A stretch of 54,016 nt of DNA from Bdellovibrio bacteriovorus (GCF_001592735.1 NZ_LUKE01000008.1:1-54016); one strand, 5' to 3'. Positions 35,718 to 44,619 are shown, numbered from the stretch's first letter. The notes: generated by a model from the sequence alone, not told the origin. Numbers and translations: made by a program.

Positions 35718-37058
35718 ATGGACGACATCAAACAAACGCCAGAAGAAAATCAGAATGAAGAATCGGTGTTAAGTTTGACGGATGCCTGGTCGGGAATGTC
35801 CCGCGACGAACGTCGTGAAAAATTCCGAGAGCTTCCGCGCACCGAAGCCGAAGAGCTTTTTTTAAGCCTTAAAACTCACGATCAAGCCGAGCTCATTTCT
35901 GAAGCTTCTGCCTTAGAAAAGCGTTCTTGGATCCGCCTTCTCGCTCCGGATGACGTGGCCGATTTGATTCAAGAAATTGGTGTCGACTCTAAAGACGATC
36001 TTTTAACTTTGCTAGACCCCCAAACCAAACGAGAAGTCACAGCGTTACTAGCCTATGCTGAAGATGCCGCCGGGGGCTTGATGAGTTCCCGCTTTGTTCG
36101 TCTGCGTCCTGATATGACGGTGGATGAAGCCATTAGCTATATCCGCATTCAAGCTAAGACCCATGTGGAAACGATTTATTACGCTTACGTTTTAGACTCT
36201 GAACAAAAGCTTCAAGGTGTCGTTTCTTTCAGAGAGCTTTTCTCTGCGGGACCGGGTAAAAAAATCGCTGAAATTATGCACACCGATATTTTGATGGTTC
36301 CCCCTGAGATGGACCAAGAACAAATCGGTCAGATTTTTTCTCACCAAGATTTGATGGCCGTTCCCGTTGTCGATGAAAATGGCGTGATGAAGGGTATCGT
36401 GACATTTGACGACGTGGCGCACGCAATTCAAGAAGAAGCCACCGAAGATATTCATAAAATCGGGGGTGTTGAGACCCTGGATGCCCCGTACTTAAAAATC
36501 GGCATGCTCGAGATGTTGAAAAAACGTGGCGGCTGGCTTTTGATCCTTTTCCTGGGAGAGATGTTCACCGCGACCGCCATGGCTTTTTTTGAACACGAGC
36601 TTGCGAAGGCCGTGGTTCTTTCGATGTTCATTCCGTTGATTATTTCCTCAGGTGGTAACTCGGGCTCTCAAGCCTCCACCTTGATCATTCGTGCGATTGC
36701 CCTTCGTGAAGTTCGTTTGCGCGACTGGTGGAAAGTTCTGGGCCGAGAAGTCCTCACCGGCCTTTGCCTAGGTGCTTTATTAGGAATCATTGGCATGATC
36801 CGTATTATGTTGTGGCCAAATCGGTCGAGTCTTTACACCGAACACTATGCGCTTGTAGGACTCACCGTCTGCGTGAGTGTGATGGGCGTCGTTTTATGGG
36901 GAACCATATCTGGATCCATGCTTCCGTTCTTGCTTAAAAAGATTGGCTTTGACCCCGCGTCGGCCTCTGCCCCGGCGGTTGCGACGATCGTGGACGTCAC
37001 CGGTTTAGTTATTTACTTCACCGTGGCCAGCGTGATCTTGCATGGGACACTTCTTTAG
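35718..37058 (+). CDS. mgtE: Magnesium transporter MgtE
   Basis: A 446-residue MgtE. The order is family-typical: an N-terminal superhelical domain (about 20-125), two CBS domains (about 130-255), then five membrane helices (about 275-446) with GGNSGSQ, which lines the ion path. In the known family the CBS and N domains sense cytoplasmic magnesium and close the channel. GGAG lies nine bases before the ATG. No riboswitch fits in the short leader. Confidence 0.93.
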   Translation: MDDIKQTPEENQNEESVLSLTDAWSGMSRDERREKFRELPRTEAEELFLSLKTHDQAELISEASALEKRSWIRLLAPDDVADLIQEIGVDSKDDLLTLLDPQTKREVTALLAYAEDAAGGLMSSRFVRLRPDMTVDEAISYIRIQAKTHVETIYYAYVLDSEQKLQGVVSFRELFSAGPGKKIAEIMHTDILMVPPEMDQEQIGQIFSHQDLMAVPVVDENGVMKGIVTFDDVAHAIQEEATEDIHKIGGVETLDAPYLKIGMLEMLKKRGGWLLILFLGEMFTATAMAFFEHELAKAVVLSMFIPLIISSGGNSGSQASTLIIRAIALREVRLRDWWKVLGREVLTGLCLGALLGIIGMIRIMLWPNRSSLYTEHYALVGLTVCVSVMGVVLWGTISGSMLPFLLKKIGFDPASASAPAVATIVDVTGLVIYFTVASVILHGTLL

Positions 37059-37142
37059 TCACAGACCTTAGGACTTATCACATTTATTTCTTAAAGGCGC
37101 GCGCCGCTTTTGTTATCCTCATAATAAGGATTTGAGGTGTTG

Positions 37143-37991
37143 ATGAAAAAGCGCGTTTTAGCTATCGCAGCCGTGGGTGTAGCCTTAGTGGCACTCTTTC
37201 AAAATTGTTCGAATAAGGGTCTCCAAATTGAAGACCATGCTTTGAAAACCAGTGAAGCCGAAGTGGATTTAAGTGGAACTCCGGGCTCTTCCGAAGAACC
37301 GACGTCCTCTCCATCACCGTCCCCATCTGCAACGCCGTCAGGCACTCCACCGACCACGGTTTCTGAGCTGATCAATAACTGCGACGATGCGAAAGCTCGC
37401 GGGAAAATTCAGTCGTCAACCACGCAAATCGTCTTTGAAGATAACGTTGGGCAATGTCCTTGGGGAGTTGGAGATAATCTGGCGAAACTTAATACTTTTG
37501 CCACCGCTCGCATCGAACAAGTGCGCAAGGTGAATATTCCCTCAGGAGCGGTGGTCTGCCAAGTTCACCTTGAAGACGTAGATCAGCAAAACTTTCGCTA
37601 TGATGACAACATTCTTTTAACTTTGAATAACTATCTTTTAACGGCGACATCCGATTTTCAAACCTATTTGCAAAACACCAACGGCTATTATTTTTATGAC
37701 TGGTCTCGCATCAAAGGTAAAAGCGCGAAAGCCGACACGGCCGATTCTGCTCCAGAAAAGCAATATTGCGCTGGCAAGGATAAGGGGCTTGCTTCTTGTT
37801 CATTCCCATTGACGGACACCAATGGCAGCGTGAATTTGCAATTTAGCGAGCGTGTGATTCAAAATATCCTGGGCATGACAAGTGCCAGCGATATCAACCT
37901 CACGATGATCACCATTGGTGATAACGATGCCTCTAGCGACTGCCATCACAACACCATGCGCTTTAACGTGAAGGTGGATTACTACTATTAG
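37143..37991 (+). CDS. FQNC-type lipoprotein of unknown function
   Basis: A 282-residue lipoprotein with lipobox ALFQNC (C22), followed by a Ser/Thr/Pro linker (about 45-75) and a C-terminal domain with several cysteines likely in disulfides. No family is recognised. The start is taken at ATG 37143, with GAGG five bases upstream; GTG and TTG codons precede it in frame. Confidence 0.72.
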   Translation: MKKRVLAIAAVGVALVALFQNCSNKGLQIEDHALKTSEAEVDLSGTPGSSEEPTSSPSPSPSATPSGTPPTTVSELINNCDDAKARGKIQSSTTQIVFEDNVGQCPWGVGDNLAKLNTFATARIEQVRKVNIPSGAVVCQVHLEDVDQQNFRYDDNILLTLNNYLLTATSDFQTYLQNTNGYYFYDWSRIKGKSAKADTADSAPEKQYCAGKDKGLASCSFPLTDTNGSVNLQFSERVIQNILGMTSASDINLTMITIGDNDASSDCHHNTMRFNVKVDYYY

Positions 37992-38068
37992 TTTTTTCTC
38001 ATTTTGAGACATATCTTGGTATGTCTTTTGGATTGGTTCTTTTAAAGTCTCTTTGAAAGGACCAACGG

Positions 38069-38887
38069 GTGTTTAAAAGCTGCCTGCGCCTTATGGGCGC
38101 CTCCTTCCTGTCGCTCTTATTGACGACTGCCTATGCGTTTACGGCACAAGCTCAAGAGCTCAATCCCCGCATTCAGTTTTTACTTAGCACCAAGATCACT
38201 CACCACGGCCCGAACTGCTGGAATTCGGCCCTGTTCGCTTCGGGCGTCTTAGCGCACTTTCGCTTCACCTCTGCCAAAGAGTTTAAACATTTGATTGATT
38301 CTCCGCTGTGTCTGAAAGTTCCCGCAGGTCAACAACAGCCTGGTGACATCCAAGTGTATCGTCGCACGATGCCTGATATTTCGGATGAAGACCGCGAAGT
38401 GCATGCGAATGTTTGGCTTAATGACCAACTGACATTTAATAAAAAAACGGATTTTTCAACGGCCGCGTATGAAGTCACCACTCACGCGATCGTCAATGAA
38501 AGTTATGGTCAGACGGCTGATATTTTAAGATTTGATAGCGTCGAAAAATCAGTCGCTGTTCAGTGCCAAGGCGATACGTGCCGCAATTCGATCGAATACC
38601 GTCGCTGCGGAAATCTTGAAAATATGAAACGCCAAGATCCACACTATTCCGCTCAAGTGGAATACTTGGTTTCATCCATGGAACTCGCCATCCAACAGCA
38701 AGTACGAAGTCCGGCCAAAGCTTCCCCGGCCTGGAATGCTTACGCAGACAAAGTTTTAACAAGTTTAAACACCAGTATCCAGCAGGCCTGCGGTCATGAA
38801 AGATCTTTTTACTGCGAACATTCACGCAATGTCTTAGAGTCTTTGACTTGGCAAGTGCATCGCCCTCAGCCAAATTGGTTAAAATAA
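38069..38887 (+). CDS. Secreted protein, possible NlpC/P60-like peptidase
   Basis: A 272-residue protein that starts at GTG with AAAGGA eight bases upstream. Residues 1-28 form a signal peptide (TAQAQ). GPNCWNSAL (C50), PGDIQVYRR (91-99) and HANVWLND (H112) follow in the order of the Cys, GD and His motifs of NlpC/P60-type cysteine peptidases, but the Cys motif lacks the usual D before C. Peptidoglycan cutting is possible but unproven. The C-terminal part is helical with four cysteines. Confidence 0.6.
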   Translation: MFKSCLRLMGASFLSLLLTTAYAFTAQAQELNPRIQFLLSTKITHHGPNCWNSALFASGVLAHFRFTSAKEFKHLIDSPLCLKVPAGQQQPGDIQVYRRTMPDISDEDREVHANVWLNDQLTFNKKTDFSTAAYEVTTHAIVNESYGQTADILRFDSVEKSVAVQCQGDTCRNSIEYRRCGNLENMKRQDPHYSAQVEYLVSSMELAIQQQVRSPAKASPAWNAYADKVLTSLNTSIQQACGHERSFYCEHSRNVLESLTWQVHRPQPNWLK

Positions 38888-38892
38888 AATAA

Positions 38893-38923
38893 AAAGCCCC
38901 CTGTTTTTAGCAGAGGGCTTTGT
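38893..38923. terminator. Bidirectional terminator between convergent genes
   Basis: An AAAGCCC-C-CTG / CAG-A-GGGCTTT stem (38893-38903 with 38911-38921) with a TTTTTAG loop and A and T runs on the two sides, between the secreted-protein gene and the protease gene. Confidence 0.8.
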
Positions 38924-38945
38924 CGAAAGAACATTTTTACTCAGC

Positions 38946-40823
38946 TTAAGTTTTCATCAATCCCGAAGTCCAGTCGCGGATCATAGCCAGTGTTCCTTGT
39001 TTCGCGTTGGCGAATTGGACGCCATACGCTTGGTTAGCTTCGTTCCACACGACTTGTCCTTGCACCTCGATGACCTCGTGACCATCCGGGCTTTGGATGC
39101 GCATCGTGACGATACCACCTTTTTCCAGCGCTTGATCGGTATTGAATGACAAACCACCTTCGGAGATTGTTTGCACAGAACCAACCAACTCTCGCTCACC
39201 GACACTGACGCGGATTTCCGAACTCATTTTAAAGCGTTCATGTTTACGTCGCGATTGCGGAGCACGGGCTCTTAGAACCTGCCATACGATCATCGGCACT
39301 AACAACAGGCCCACGATCACACCAATCGGTGCCGCCCCTGGCATATTGCCCCCCTGACCTGAACCCGGCCCATTTTGCGTGACCGCTTTAACCAAACCAC
39401 ATCCACCCGCAGCACCGCCCGCACCTTCAGAGGCCACGCTACGATCTGCTTGATAAGAAGGTTTGTAAGAAGGCTGAGATGACATGGTCGAAACCATGGT
39501 TTTAGAGGCCGCGATCAACGTCGCCGCATCCACACGCGCGCCCGAAGAAACGCGTCCATACAGACGATTTACTGCCGTCGATGTTCCGATGATCAGATTT
39601 TTCATCTGATAACCTGAAAGCCCCGGAGCCTCACGGAAAGCCAACGCCGCAACACCGGAGACAAATGGCGTTGCCATACTTGTGCCCGACATTTTCATCG
39701 TTTTATTACCGGGGATGGTACTTTCAATCCACTCACCCGGACTTCCCAAGTTCACCGTCGAAGCACCATAGTTTGAAAAACTTGAAAGCTCGTCATAGCT
39801 AGATGTTGAAGCCACCGATAGGTTGCTTGGAACATCATAGTTTGAGGGATACATCGGCGTGGAATCATTATTACTGCCAAGATTTCCGGCGGCAGAAAGA
39901 ACTAAAACTTTGTTGTCATAAGCGTAAGTGATCGCATCATGTAACGCTCGCGAGTACGAAGGACCACCCCAAGAATTATTGATCACGCGCGCCCCGTTAT
40001 TGACCGCGTAATAAATCGCACGGATGGCATTGGATGTTGAACCTGATCCCGAACCACCCAAAAACTTTAACGGCATGATTTGGATTTTTGACTCTGACAA
40101 GGGGCGCGCAAAGATATTTTGCCCTGTCCCGACTACAATCCCCGCCACGTGGGTCCCGTGATTGTCATCATCAACAAAGTTATTGGTGTTATTAATAAAG
40201 TTCCAGCCATTGATATCATCGACATAACCGTTTTGATCATCGTCGACACCGGGCTGACCATTGGCTTCCGCTTGATTAATCCAAAGTGCTCCCGTACCGC
40301 CTGAGGCCACGGGTTTAAACACGTCATGATACCGATCCAGGCCCGTGTCGATCACGGCCACAACGACCTTGTGATTGTAAGAGCTTAAAGACAGCACTTG
40401 AGTCCAAGCCGATTCAATACCCGTAGGTGCTGAGGACTGGGAATACACAGTGGGGCTTGTCGAAGCACCCGCCGCAACAACCTCATCATAAGACAAAGCC
40501 TCTACAGGTTCGTTGGGCTCGACTTCACTTTTTCTTTGTACGAAATTGGGCTCGATATACTCAACTTCTGGGTCGGCTTTTAAGGCGTCAAAGTTGGCCT
40601 TTTCGTTTTCACCCTTCATGTTGACGTGGTACATCCCCATACCGGGGAAGGAAGACTTCAACGACGCCTTACCAGAAAGCTTGGTCTGAGCGACGGCGGC
40701 TCCCGATGAGGCCTTGAATTTCACGATATATTCGCCCGGAACGACTTCGGCCTGAGCCCAAACGGACAGCGCGAACATCCAAGAGATGGTAAATATAGTA
40801 GTACGTGCTAGAACTCGTTTCAC
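38946..40823 (-). CDS. Subtilisin-like protease with membrane helix and PilZ-like domain
   Basis: A 626-residue protein read from GTG at 40823 (AAAGGAG five bases before; the frame is open to 40907). Signal peptide, I9-type propeptide (about 25-95), S8 protease domain with D159, H222 (NHGTHVAG) and S382 (GTSMATP), a Ser/Gly linker with GGCG, one membrane helix (498-517), then a cytoplasmic domain of about 90 residues resembling PilZ. PilZ motif RxxxR is present (R526, R530), while DxSxxG reads TISEGG. This couples an outside protease to an inside cyclic-di-GMP-type sensor. Confidence 0.82.
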   Translation of the reverse strand: MKRVLARTTIFTISWMFALSVWAQAEVVPGEYIVKFKASSGAAVAQTKLSGKASLKSSFPGMGMYHVNMKGENEKANFDALKADPEVEYIEPNFVQRKSEVEPNEPVEALSYDEVVAAGASTSPTVYSQSSAPTGIESAWTQVLSLSSYNHKVVVAVIDTGLDRYHDVFKPVASGGTGALWINQAEANGQPGVDDDQNGYVDDINGWNFINNTNNFVDDDNHGTHVAGIVVGTGQNIFARPLSESKIQIMPLKFLGGSGSGSTSNAIRAIYYAVNNGARVINNSWGGPSYSRALHDAITYAYDNKVLVLSAAGNLGSNNDSTPMYPSNYDVPSNLSVASTSSYDELSSFSNYGASTVNLGSPGEWIESTIPGNKTMKMSGTSMATPFVSGVAALAFREAPGLSGYQMKNLIIGTSTAVNRLYGRVSSGARVDAATLIAASKTMVSTMSSQPSYKPSYQADRSVASEGAGGAAGGCGLVKAVTQNGPGSGQGGNMPGAAPIGVIVGLLLVPMIVWQVLRARAPQSRRKHERFKMSSEIRVSVGERELVGSVQTISEGGLSFNTDQALEKGGIVTMRIQSPDGHEVIEVQGQVVWNEANQAYGVQFANAKQGTLAMIRDWTSGLMKT

Positions 40824-40978
40824 GGGTTCTCCTTTGACCTTATTCTCTTCGGACAGAAGTCCAGGGGGGTTGAGCAAAAAAAATGTCTCAATATGAGAGG
40901 GCGTCACGGCTTGCTGGACCGGGTCTTAGATGTTATTCATTTTCTGCCGATAGACTTCTTAGAACAGGACATCCAAGT

Positions 40979-41584
40979 ATGAAACAGCTTCAGAAAATCT
41001 TCTTGCAAGGTTTAGTGACCTTCCTACCGATCGCGTTGACTATATATATTATCTACGCCGGCATCGCGATCGTGGACAGTTTTTTAGGCGATGCCCTTCG
41101 CCAAGTTCTTCCGGTTTACATTCCCGGTTTAGGATTCTTATTAACGATCGTGCTTATTTTCCTTTTAGGCTTGATGCTGAATAACCTTTTAGCTGGCGGG
41201 ATCTTTCAAAAGTTGGAACAAAAGCTCACGCAAGTTCCGTTCATTAAAGCGGTCTACAGTCCTTTGCGCGATCTGATGAATTTATTTTCTAAAGGTGGCG
41301 GTCCGGGTGGCTTACAAAAAGTGGTCTTCGTCGATATGGGCGAAGGCGGAGTCCGCGTCTTGGGTCTAGTGACTCGCGAAAGCTTTAAAGACATTCCTGC
41401 CATCGAACAAAATGCGGGCGATCGCATCGCGGTCTATGTGCCGATGAGTTACGGCTTAGGGGGATTTACACTGATGGTTCCTCGCAGTAAAATCACTCCA
41501 TTAGATATGCCGATTGAAAAAGCGATGAGCTTAGCCATCACCGGCTGGGTGAAAGCTGAAAAGAATGAAGGAGACAGAAAGTAA
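40979..41584 (+). CDS. DUF502-family membrane protein
   Basis: A 201-residue protein with two membrane helices near the N terminus and the DUF502 pattern: FLQGLVTFLPIALTIY at the start, then VPFIKAVYSPLRDL and a soluble domain with YVPMSYGLGGFTLMVP. The function is unknown. AGGA lies upstream of the ATG at 40979. The stop codon overlaps the next ATG by one base, so the two are coupled. Confidence 0.82.
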   Translation: MKQLQKIFLQGLVTFLPIALTIYIIYAGIAIVDSFLGDALRQVLPVYIPGLGFLLTIVLIFLLGLMLNNLLAGGIFQKLEQKLTQVPFIKAVYSPLRDLMNLFSKGGGPGGLQKVVFVDMGEGGVRVLGLVTRESFKDIPAIEQNAGDRIAVYVPMSYGLGGFTLMVPRSKITPLDMPIEKAMSLAITGWVKAEKNEGDRK

Positions 41585-42990
41585 TGTCCGACTCTCCCAT
41601 CGAAAAACCAGAAGCTAAAGCACTTAAAATCAACATTGATACTTCTCGCTATGGTGCTTTTGCCGAAATCGGTGCGGGTCAGGAAGTTGCCAGACATTTC
41701 TTTCAGGTCGGCAAAGCCTCACAAACCATCGCTAAAACTATTTCTGCTTACGACATGATCGTCAGTGACGATATTTATGGGCGCGAGGCCAATGGCCGTT
41801 ACGTGTGTGAAGCGCGTTTAGAAAAAATGCTTGGTCATGAGTACGATCTTTTAGTGGATCGTTTGGCGGACACGCGTGGTGCGCATACGAAGTTTTTTGC
41901 GTTTGCCAACACGGTCGCGACGGCTTCAGGCGGTCACAAGCAATCCCACGGTTGGATGGGGGTGCGCTTTCAAAATACGCCGGGGGGCGCGCACAACGAA
42001 ATCATTTTGCACATCCGGATGCTAGATCGCTATCGCTTGCAACAACAAGAATCCTTAGGGATTTTGGGCGTCAATTTGATTCACGCGGCTTTTTATCATA
42101 TTAATGATCCCGACCAGTTCATCCCGCATTTAGTGGATAACCTTAAAGAAGGTCAAATCGTCATTGACGTGATTAAGTTCCGCGGCCCTGATCTTTCAGA
42201 GTTTGATGATCGTTTGATGAACCTAGAACTTGTTCGTCGCGGTTTAGCCGAAGCGATCTTGTTTTCGCCAAAAAATGAAATTTTAAATGTATCCGATGCT
42301 GTTTACGGCAAATCCGTTTTAATTCAGCGCGGTCACTTCCGCCCGATCACCACGACTCATTTGGATGTCATGCAAAAAGGCATCTTACAAATGAAGGGCG
42401 ACGTCAGTGCTAGTGAAACCAAGAACGTCGAAGTTTTGCCGATCATGGAAATGACGATGCAAAGCTTTTTCACCGATGGCGACGTCAACGAAAAAGACTT
42501 TTTAGCCCGCGTGGAAACACTGACGAACTTGGGTATGCACGTGATGATTTCTAACTTTAAGTTGTTTTATAAATTAAAGCGCTTCATGCGTCGTTATACG
42601 CCGCACTTTATGGCGATCATTATCTCGGCCAATTACTTAGAAAAGCTTTTTACGGAAGATCACTATAAAGATCTTGAAGGCGGATTGCTGGAAGGTTTAG
42701 GGAAGCTTTTAGAACAAAAGACCAAGCTTTACGTTTACCCCCATAAGACTTCGATGTTGTGCATGACCACGAAAAGCTTTTTTCCGCAGCCTCACCTGCG
42801 CCATATGTATTCTTACTTCTTAGACAACAGCCAAATCGTCGATGTGGCTGGTTGTGATGAGACTTTAGAGTACATGCATTCCCGCGACGTCGAAGACCTT
42901 TTAGCCAAAGGCGACCCGAAGTGGGAAAAATGCGTTCCGGACAAAGTTCGCGATTATATTAAATCTAAAAAGTTATTTGGATATAAGTAA
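41584..42990 (+). CDS. Conserved cytoplasmic protein of unknown function
   Basis: A 468-residue soluble protein. The N-terminal DTSRYGAFAEIGAGQEVA and later ILGVNLIHAAFYH look highly conserved and recall a family I have seen in Bacteroidetes and cyanobacteria, often misnamed (for example as a nucleotidyltransferase). I see no nucleotide-binding signature that would back such a name. AAGGAG lies in the DUF502 gene end. The last codons form one arm of a long hairpin. Confidence 0.75.
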   Translation: MSDSPIEKPEAKALKINIDTSRYGAFAEIGAGQEVARHFFQVGKASQTIAKTISAYDMIVSDDIYGREANGRYVCEARLEKMLGHEYDLLVDRLADTRGAHTKFFAFANTVATASGGHKQSHGWMGVRFQNTPGGAHNEIILHIRMLDRYRLQQQESLGILGVNLIHAAFYHINDPDQFIPHLVDNLKEGQIVIDVIKFRGPDLSEFDDRLMNLELVRRGLAEAILFSPKNEILNVSDAVYGKSVLIQRGHFRPITTTHLDVMQKGILQMKGDVSASETKNVEVLPIMEMTMQSFFTDGDVNEKDFLARVETLTNLGMHVMISNFKLFYKLKRFMRRYTPHFMAIIISANYLEKLFTEDHYKDLEGGLLEGLGKLLEQKTKLYVYPHKTSMLCMTTKSFFPQPHLRHMYSYFLDNSQIVDVAGCDETLEYMHSRDVEDLLAKGDPKWEKCVPDKVRDYIKSKKLFGYK

Positions 42991-43014
42991 CCGCGACCGC
43001 GATTACTTATATCC
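42979..43014 (+). other. Long hairpin over the 3' end of the 468-residue gene
   Basis: GGATATAAGTAA (42979-42990, including the stop codon) pairs with TTACTTATATCC (43003-43014), and a GC-rich CCGCGACCGCGA centre can pair partly. No T tract follows, so it may protect the mRNA end. Confidence 0.5.
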
Positions 43015-43028
43015 CCCGATTACATCGA

Positions 43029-43044
43029 TAACGCACAAAGCTGC
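43029..43044 (+). repeat. Direct-repeat copy upstream of the barrel gene
   Basis: TAACGCACAAAGCTGC occurs here and again at 44512-44527, bracketing the barrel gene at 43237-44502. This copy has no matching right arm. Confidence 0.65.
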
Positions 43045-43081
43045 CGACGCCTGTATTCAATATTCCAGTGCAACTCAGCGA

Positions 43082-43123
43082 TAACGCACCAGTGCTACCT
43101 ACGTAGGTAGCACCAGCGCGTTA
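43082..43123. repeat. TAACGC-type palindromic repeat
   Basis: A symmetrical unit: TAACGC, four bases, a perfect 22-bp palindrome centred on TACGTA (43092-43113), four bases, GCGTTA. The outline matches the element at 44511-44551. Confidence 0.7.
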
Positions 43124-43236
43124 AGGCGCCCTACTTTAGTCGCAAACCTACGCGCAAAACATTCAAAATAAACAATTTATTTTTATTTATATCCATCCCC
43201 ATTCACAATGACTGCGATGACATCAAAGAGAGGGAA

Positions 43237-44502
43237 ATGATGAAACTTAAAATGATCTTGGTTGTTTGCTCGGTGCTTGGAGTCACTAACTCCTTTGCCC
43301 AAACTCCAGCTTTGGAAGCTCAATATAAAATAAGACAGATTATTTTGAGTAAAAATATCGTGGTCGTGACGAGCAATTCGAGCGAGCCCATCGAACGCGG
43401 AAAAATCTTGCTCGCAACTTTTCAAGATAACACTCAATGTCCCCTTAAAGTTGTAGGGCAAAGTGCCAACAATATCACCTTAGATACTTCAGATTGCGAT
43501 AAGGCGAAGTCTTTGACATTAAACCAGATGCTCGAGCCTTCTCTTCACGTTATTGACGAACCCGTTTTGGAAAAGCAGCCCAAAAACAAAAACGCATCGG
43601 TTTCAGAAAACGTCCCTCTTATTTTACCGAACCGAACAATGACCGACTTAGGGTATCTCCTTCAAAGTGGAAAATTTGGCATTGAAGGTGCCTTCTTTTC
43701 TCAGAATGAAGAACTGAGCTATTACTCGGGATCTACATTTGCCGCTGACCAAAAAACGAGACGAACAAATCTTGGCTTGATATTTTCCTATGGAATCACT
43801 GATAACTTCAACGCGTCTATTAGACTGATCCTGGTTCCTGGTGAAAACACAGAACTCAGCAGCCTCAATACCACATATTACTCTAAGGGGTTCAAAGACC
43901 CAAAAGCTTCACTCATTTATCGCCCCGTTCAACAAACGGAGACCGCTCCGTTAGATGTTGTTCTAACCGCCTATTACATACCAAAAACATTTGAGGCGAA
44001 AATCGCCACCGATAATGCAGACGGCACCATGGGTTCCGGACGAAACTCTGCCGGATTGCAATTAGGTACGTTTCGTAGATTTCGTGCCGCCGAGATTGGA
44101 ATTCTAATTGATTATACCAGCTTGTGGGCAGGCTCAACAACTGATGCGGAAAATGGAGAAATCACAGAAAAAGGCGCCGGTGAAACTATCGAAGTTCAAG
44201 GACAAGTCCAATTCAAAGTAAACGACGGATTTTTTATCAGCGGCGGTCTTGGCTTCGCTTCCCTTTCAAGCACGGAAGCGAAAAACACCACCACAACTAC
44301 TCTGACAAGAACCAGCGCATACACCATGTCTGGCGTACAAGTCGGCGCCCGGTTTGCACTTATTCCAGACACCTCTTCGTTGGATTTCTTTCTTCAAAGT
44401 GTCACCGCAAGTAACTCCGACGTCACCCAAGGCACTGCCAAACTGACGTTAAAAGACATGCGCCGAACCACGATCGGCGCATCGGTAAAATATCTTTTTT
44501 AA
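43237..44502 (+). CDS. Outer-membrane barrel-like protein
   Basis: A 421-residue protein with a signal peptide (1-22, ending SFAQ), a small N-terminal domain with two cysteines (C68 and C86 by count), a linker, then a beta-barrel from about residue 130 that ends KYLF. It resembles transporter-type or outer-membrane protein beta-barrels but no family is certain. Its wording looks less GC-rich than its neighbours, and related hairpin repeats flank it, so it may be a cassette that moved in. Confidence 0.7.
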   Translation: MMKLKMILVVCSVLGVTNSFAQTPALEAQYKIRQIILSKNIVVVTSNSSEPIERGKILLATFQDNTQCPLKVVGQSANNITLDTSDCDKAKSLTLNQMLEPSLHVIDEPVLEKQPKNKNASVSENVPLILPNRTMTDLGYLLQSGKFGIEGAFFSQNEELSYYSGSTFAADQKTRRTNLGLIFSYGITDNFNASIRLILVPGENTELSSLNTTYYSKGFKDPKASLIYRPVQQTETAPLDVVLTAYYIPKTFEAKIATDNADGTMGSGRNSAGLQLGTFRRFRAAEIGILIDYTSLWAGSTTDAENGEITEKGAGETIEVQGQVQFKVNDGFFISGGLGFASLSSTEAKNTTTTTLTRTSAYTMSGVQVGARFALIPDTSSLDFFLQSVTASNSDVTQGTAKLTLKDMRRTTIGASVKYLF

Positions 44503-44510
44503 TTCCAAGT

Positions 44511-44551
44511 GTAACGCACAAAGCTGCAGGACGCGGCAGCGAGTTGCGTTA
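44511..44551. repeat. TAACGC-type hairpin repeat downstream of the barrel gene
   Basis: TAACGCA, four bases, GCTGC, an eight-base loop, GCAGC, four bases, TGCGTTA. It shares its first 16 bases with 43029-43044 and its outline with 43082-43123. Confidence 0.7.
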
Positions 44552-44565
44552 GCTACAAATAAAAA

Positions 44566-44596
44566 ACGCTCAGGTTTTTAACTCCTGAGCGTCTTA
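44566..44596. terminator. Bidirectional terminator, barrel gene and pepA
   Basis: A perfect nine-pair stem ACGCTCAGG / CCTGAGCGT (44566-44574 with 44584-44592) with A run before and a short T part after, between convergent genes. Confidence 0.8.
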
Positions 44597-44619
44597 AAAA
44601 TAAAACTATCCGCAATCAA

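Noticed and set aside
38493-38873. A 126-residue minus-strand reading frame
   Set aside because: It is antisense to the secreted NlpC/P60-like protein gene, has no recognisable domain and lacks a signal for translation.
41584-42990. A nicotinate-nucleotide adenylyltransferase name for the 468-residue protein
   Set aside because: No HxGH or ISSTxxR nucleotidyltransferase motif is visible, so I keep it as unknown.
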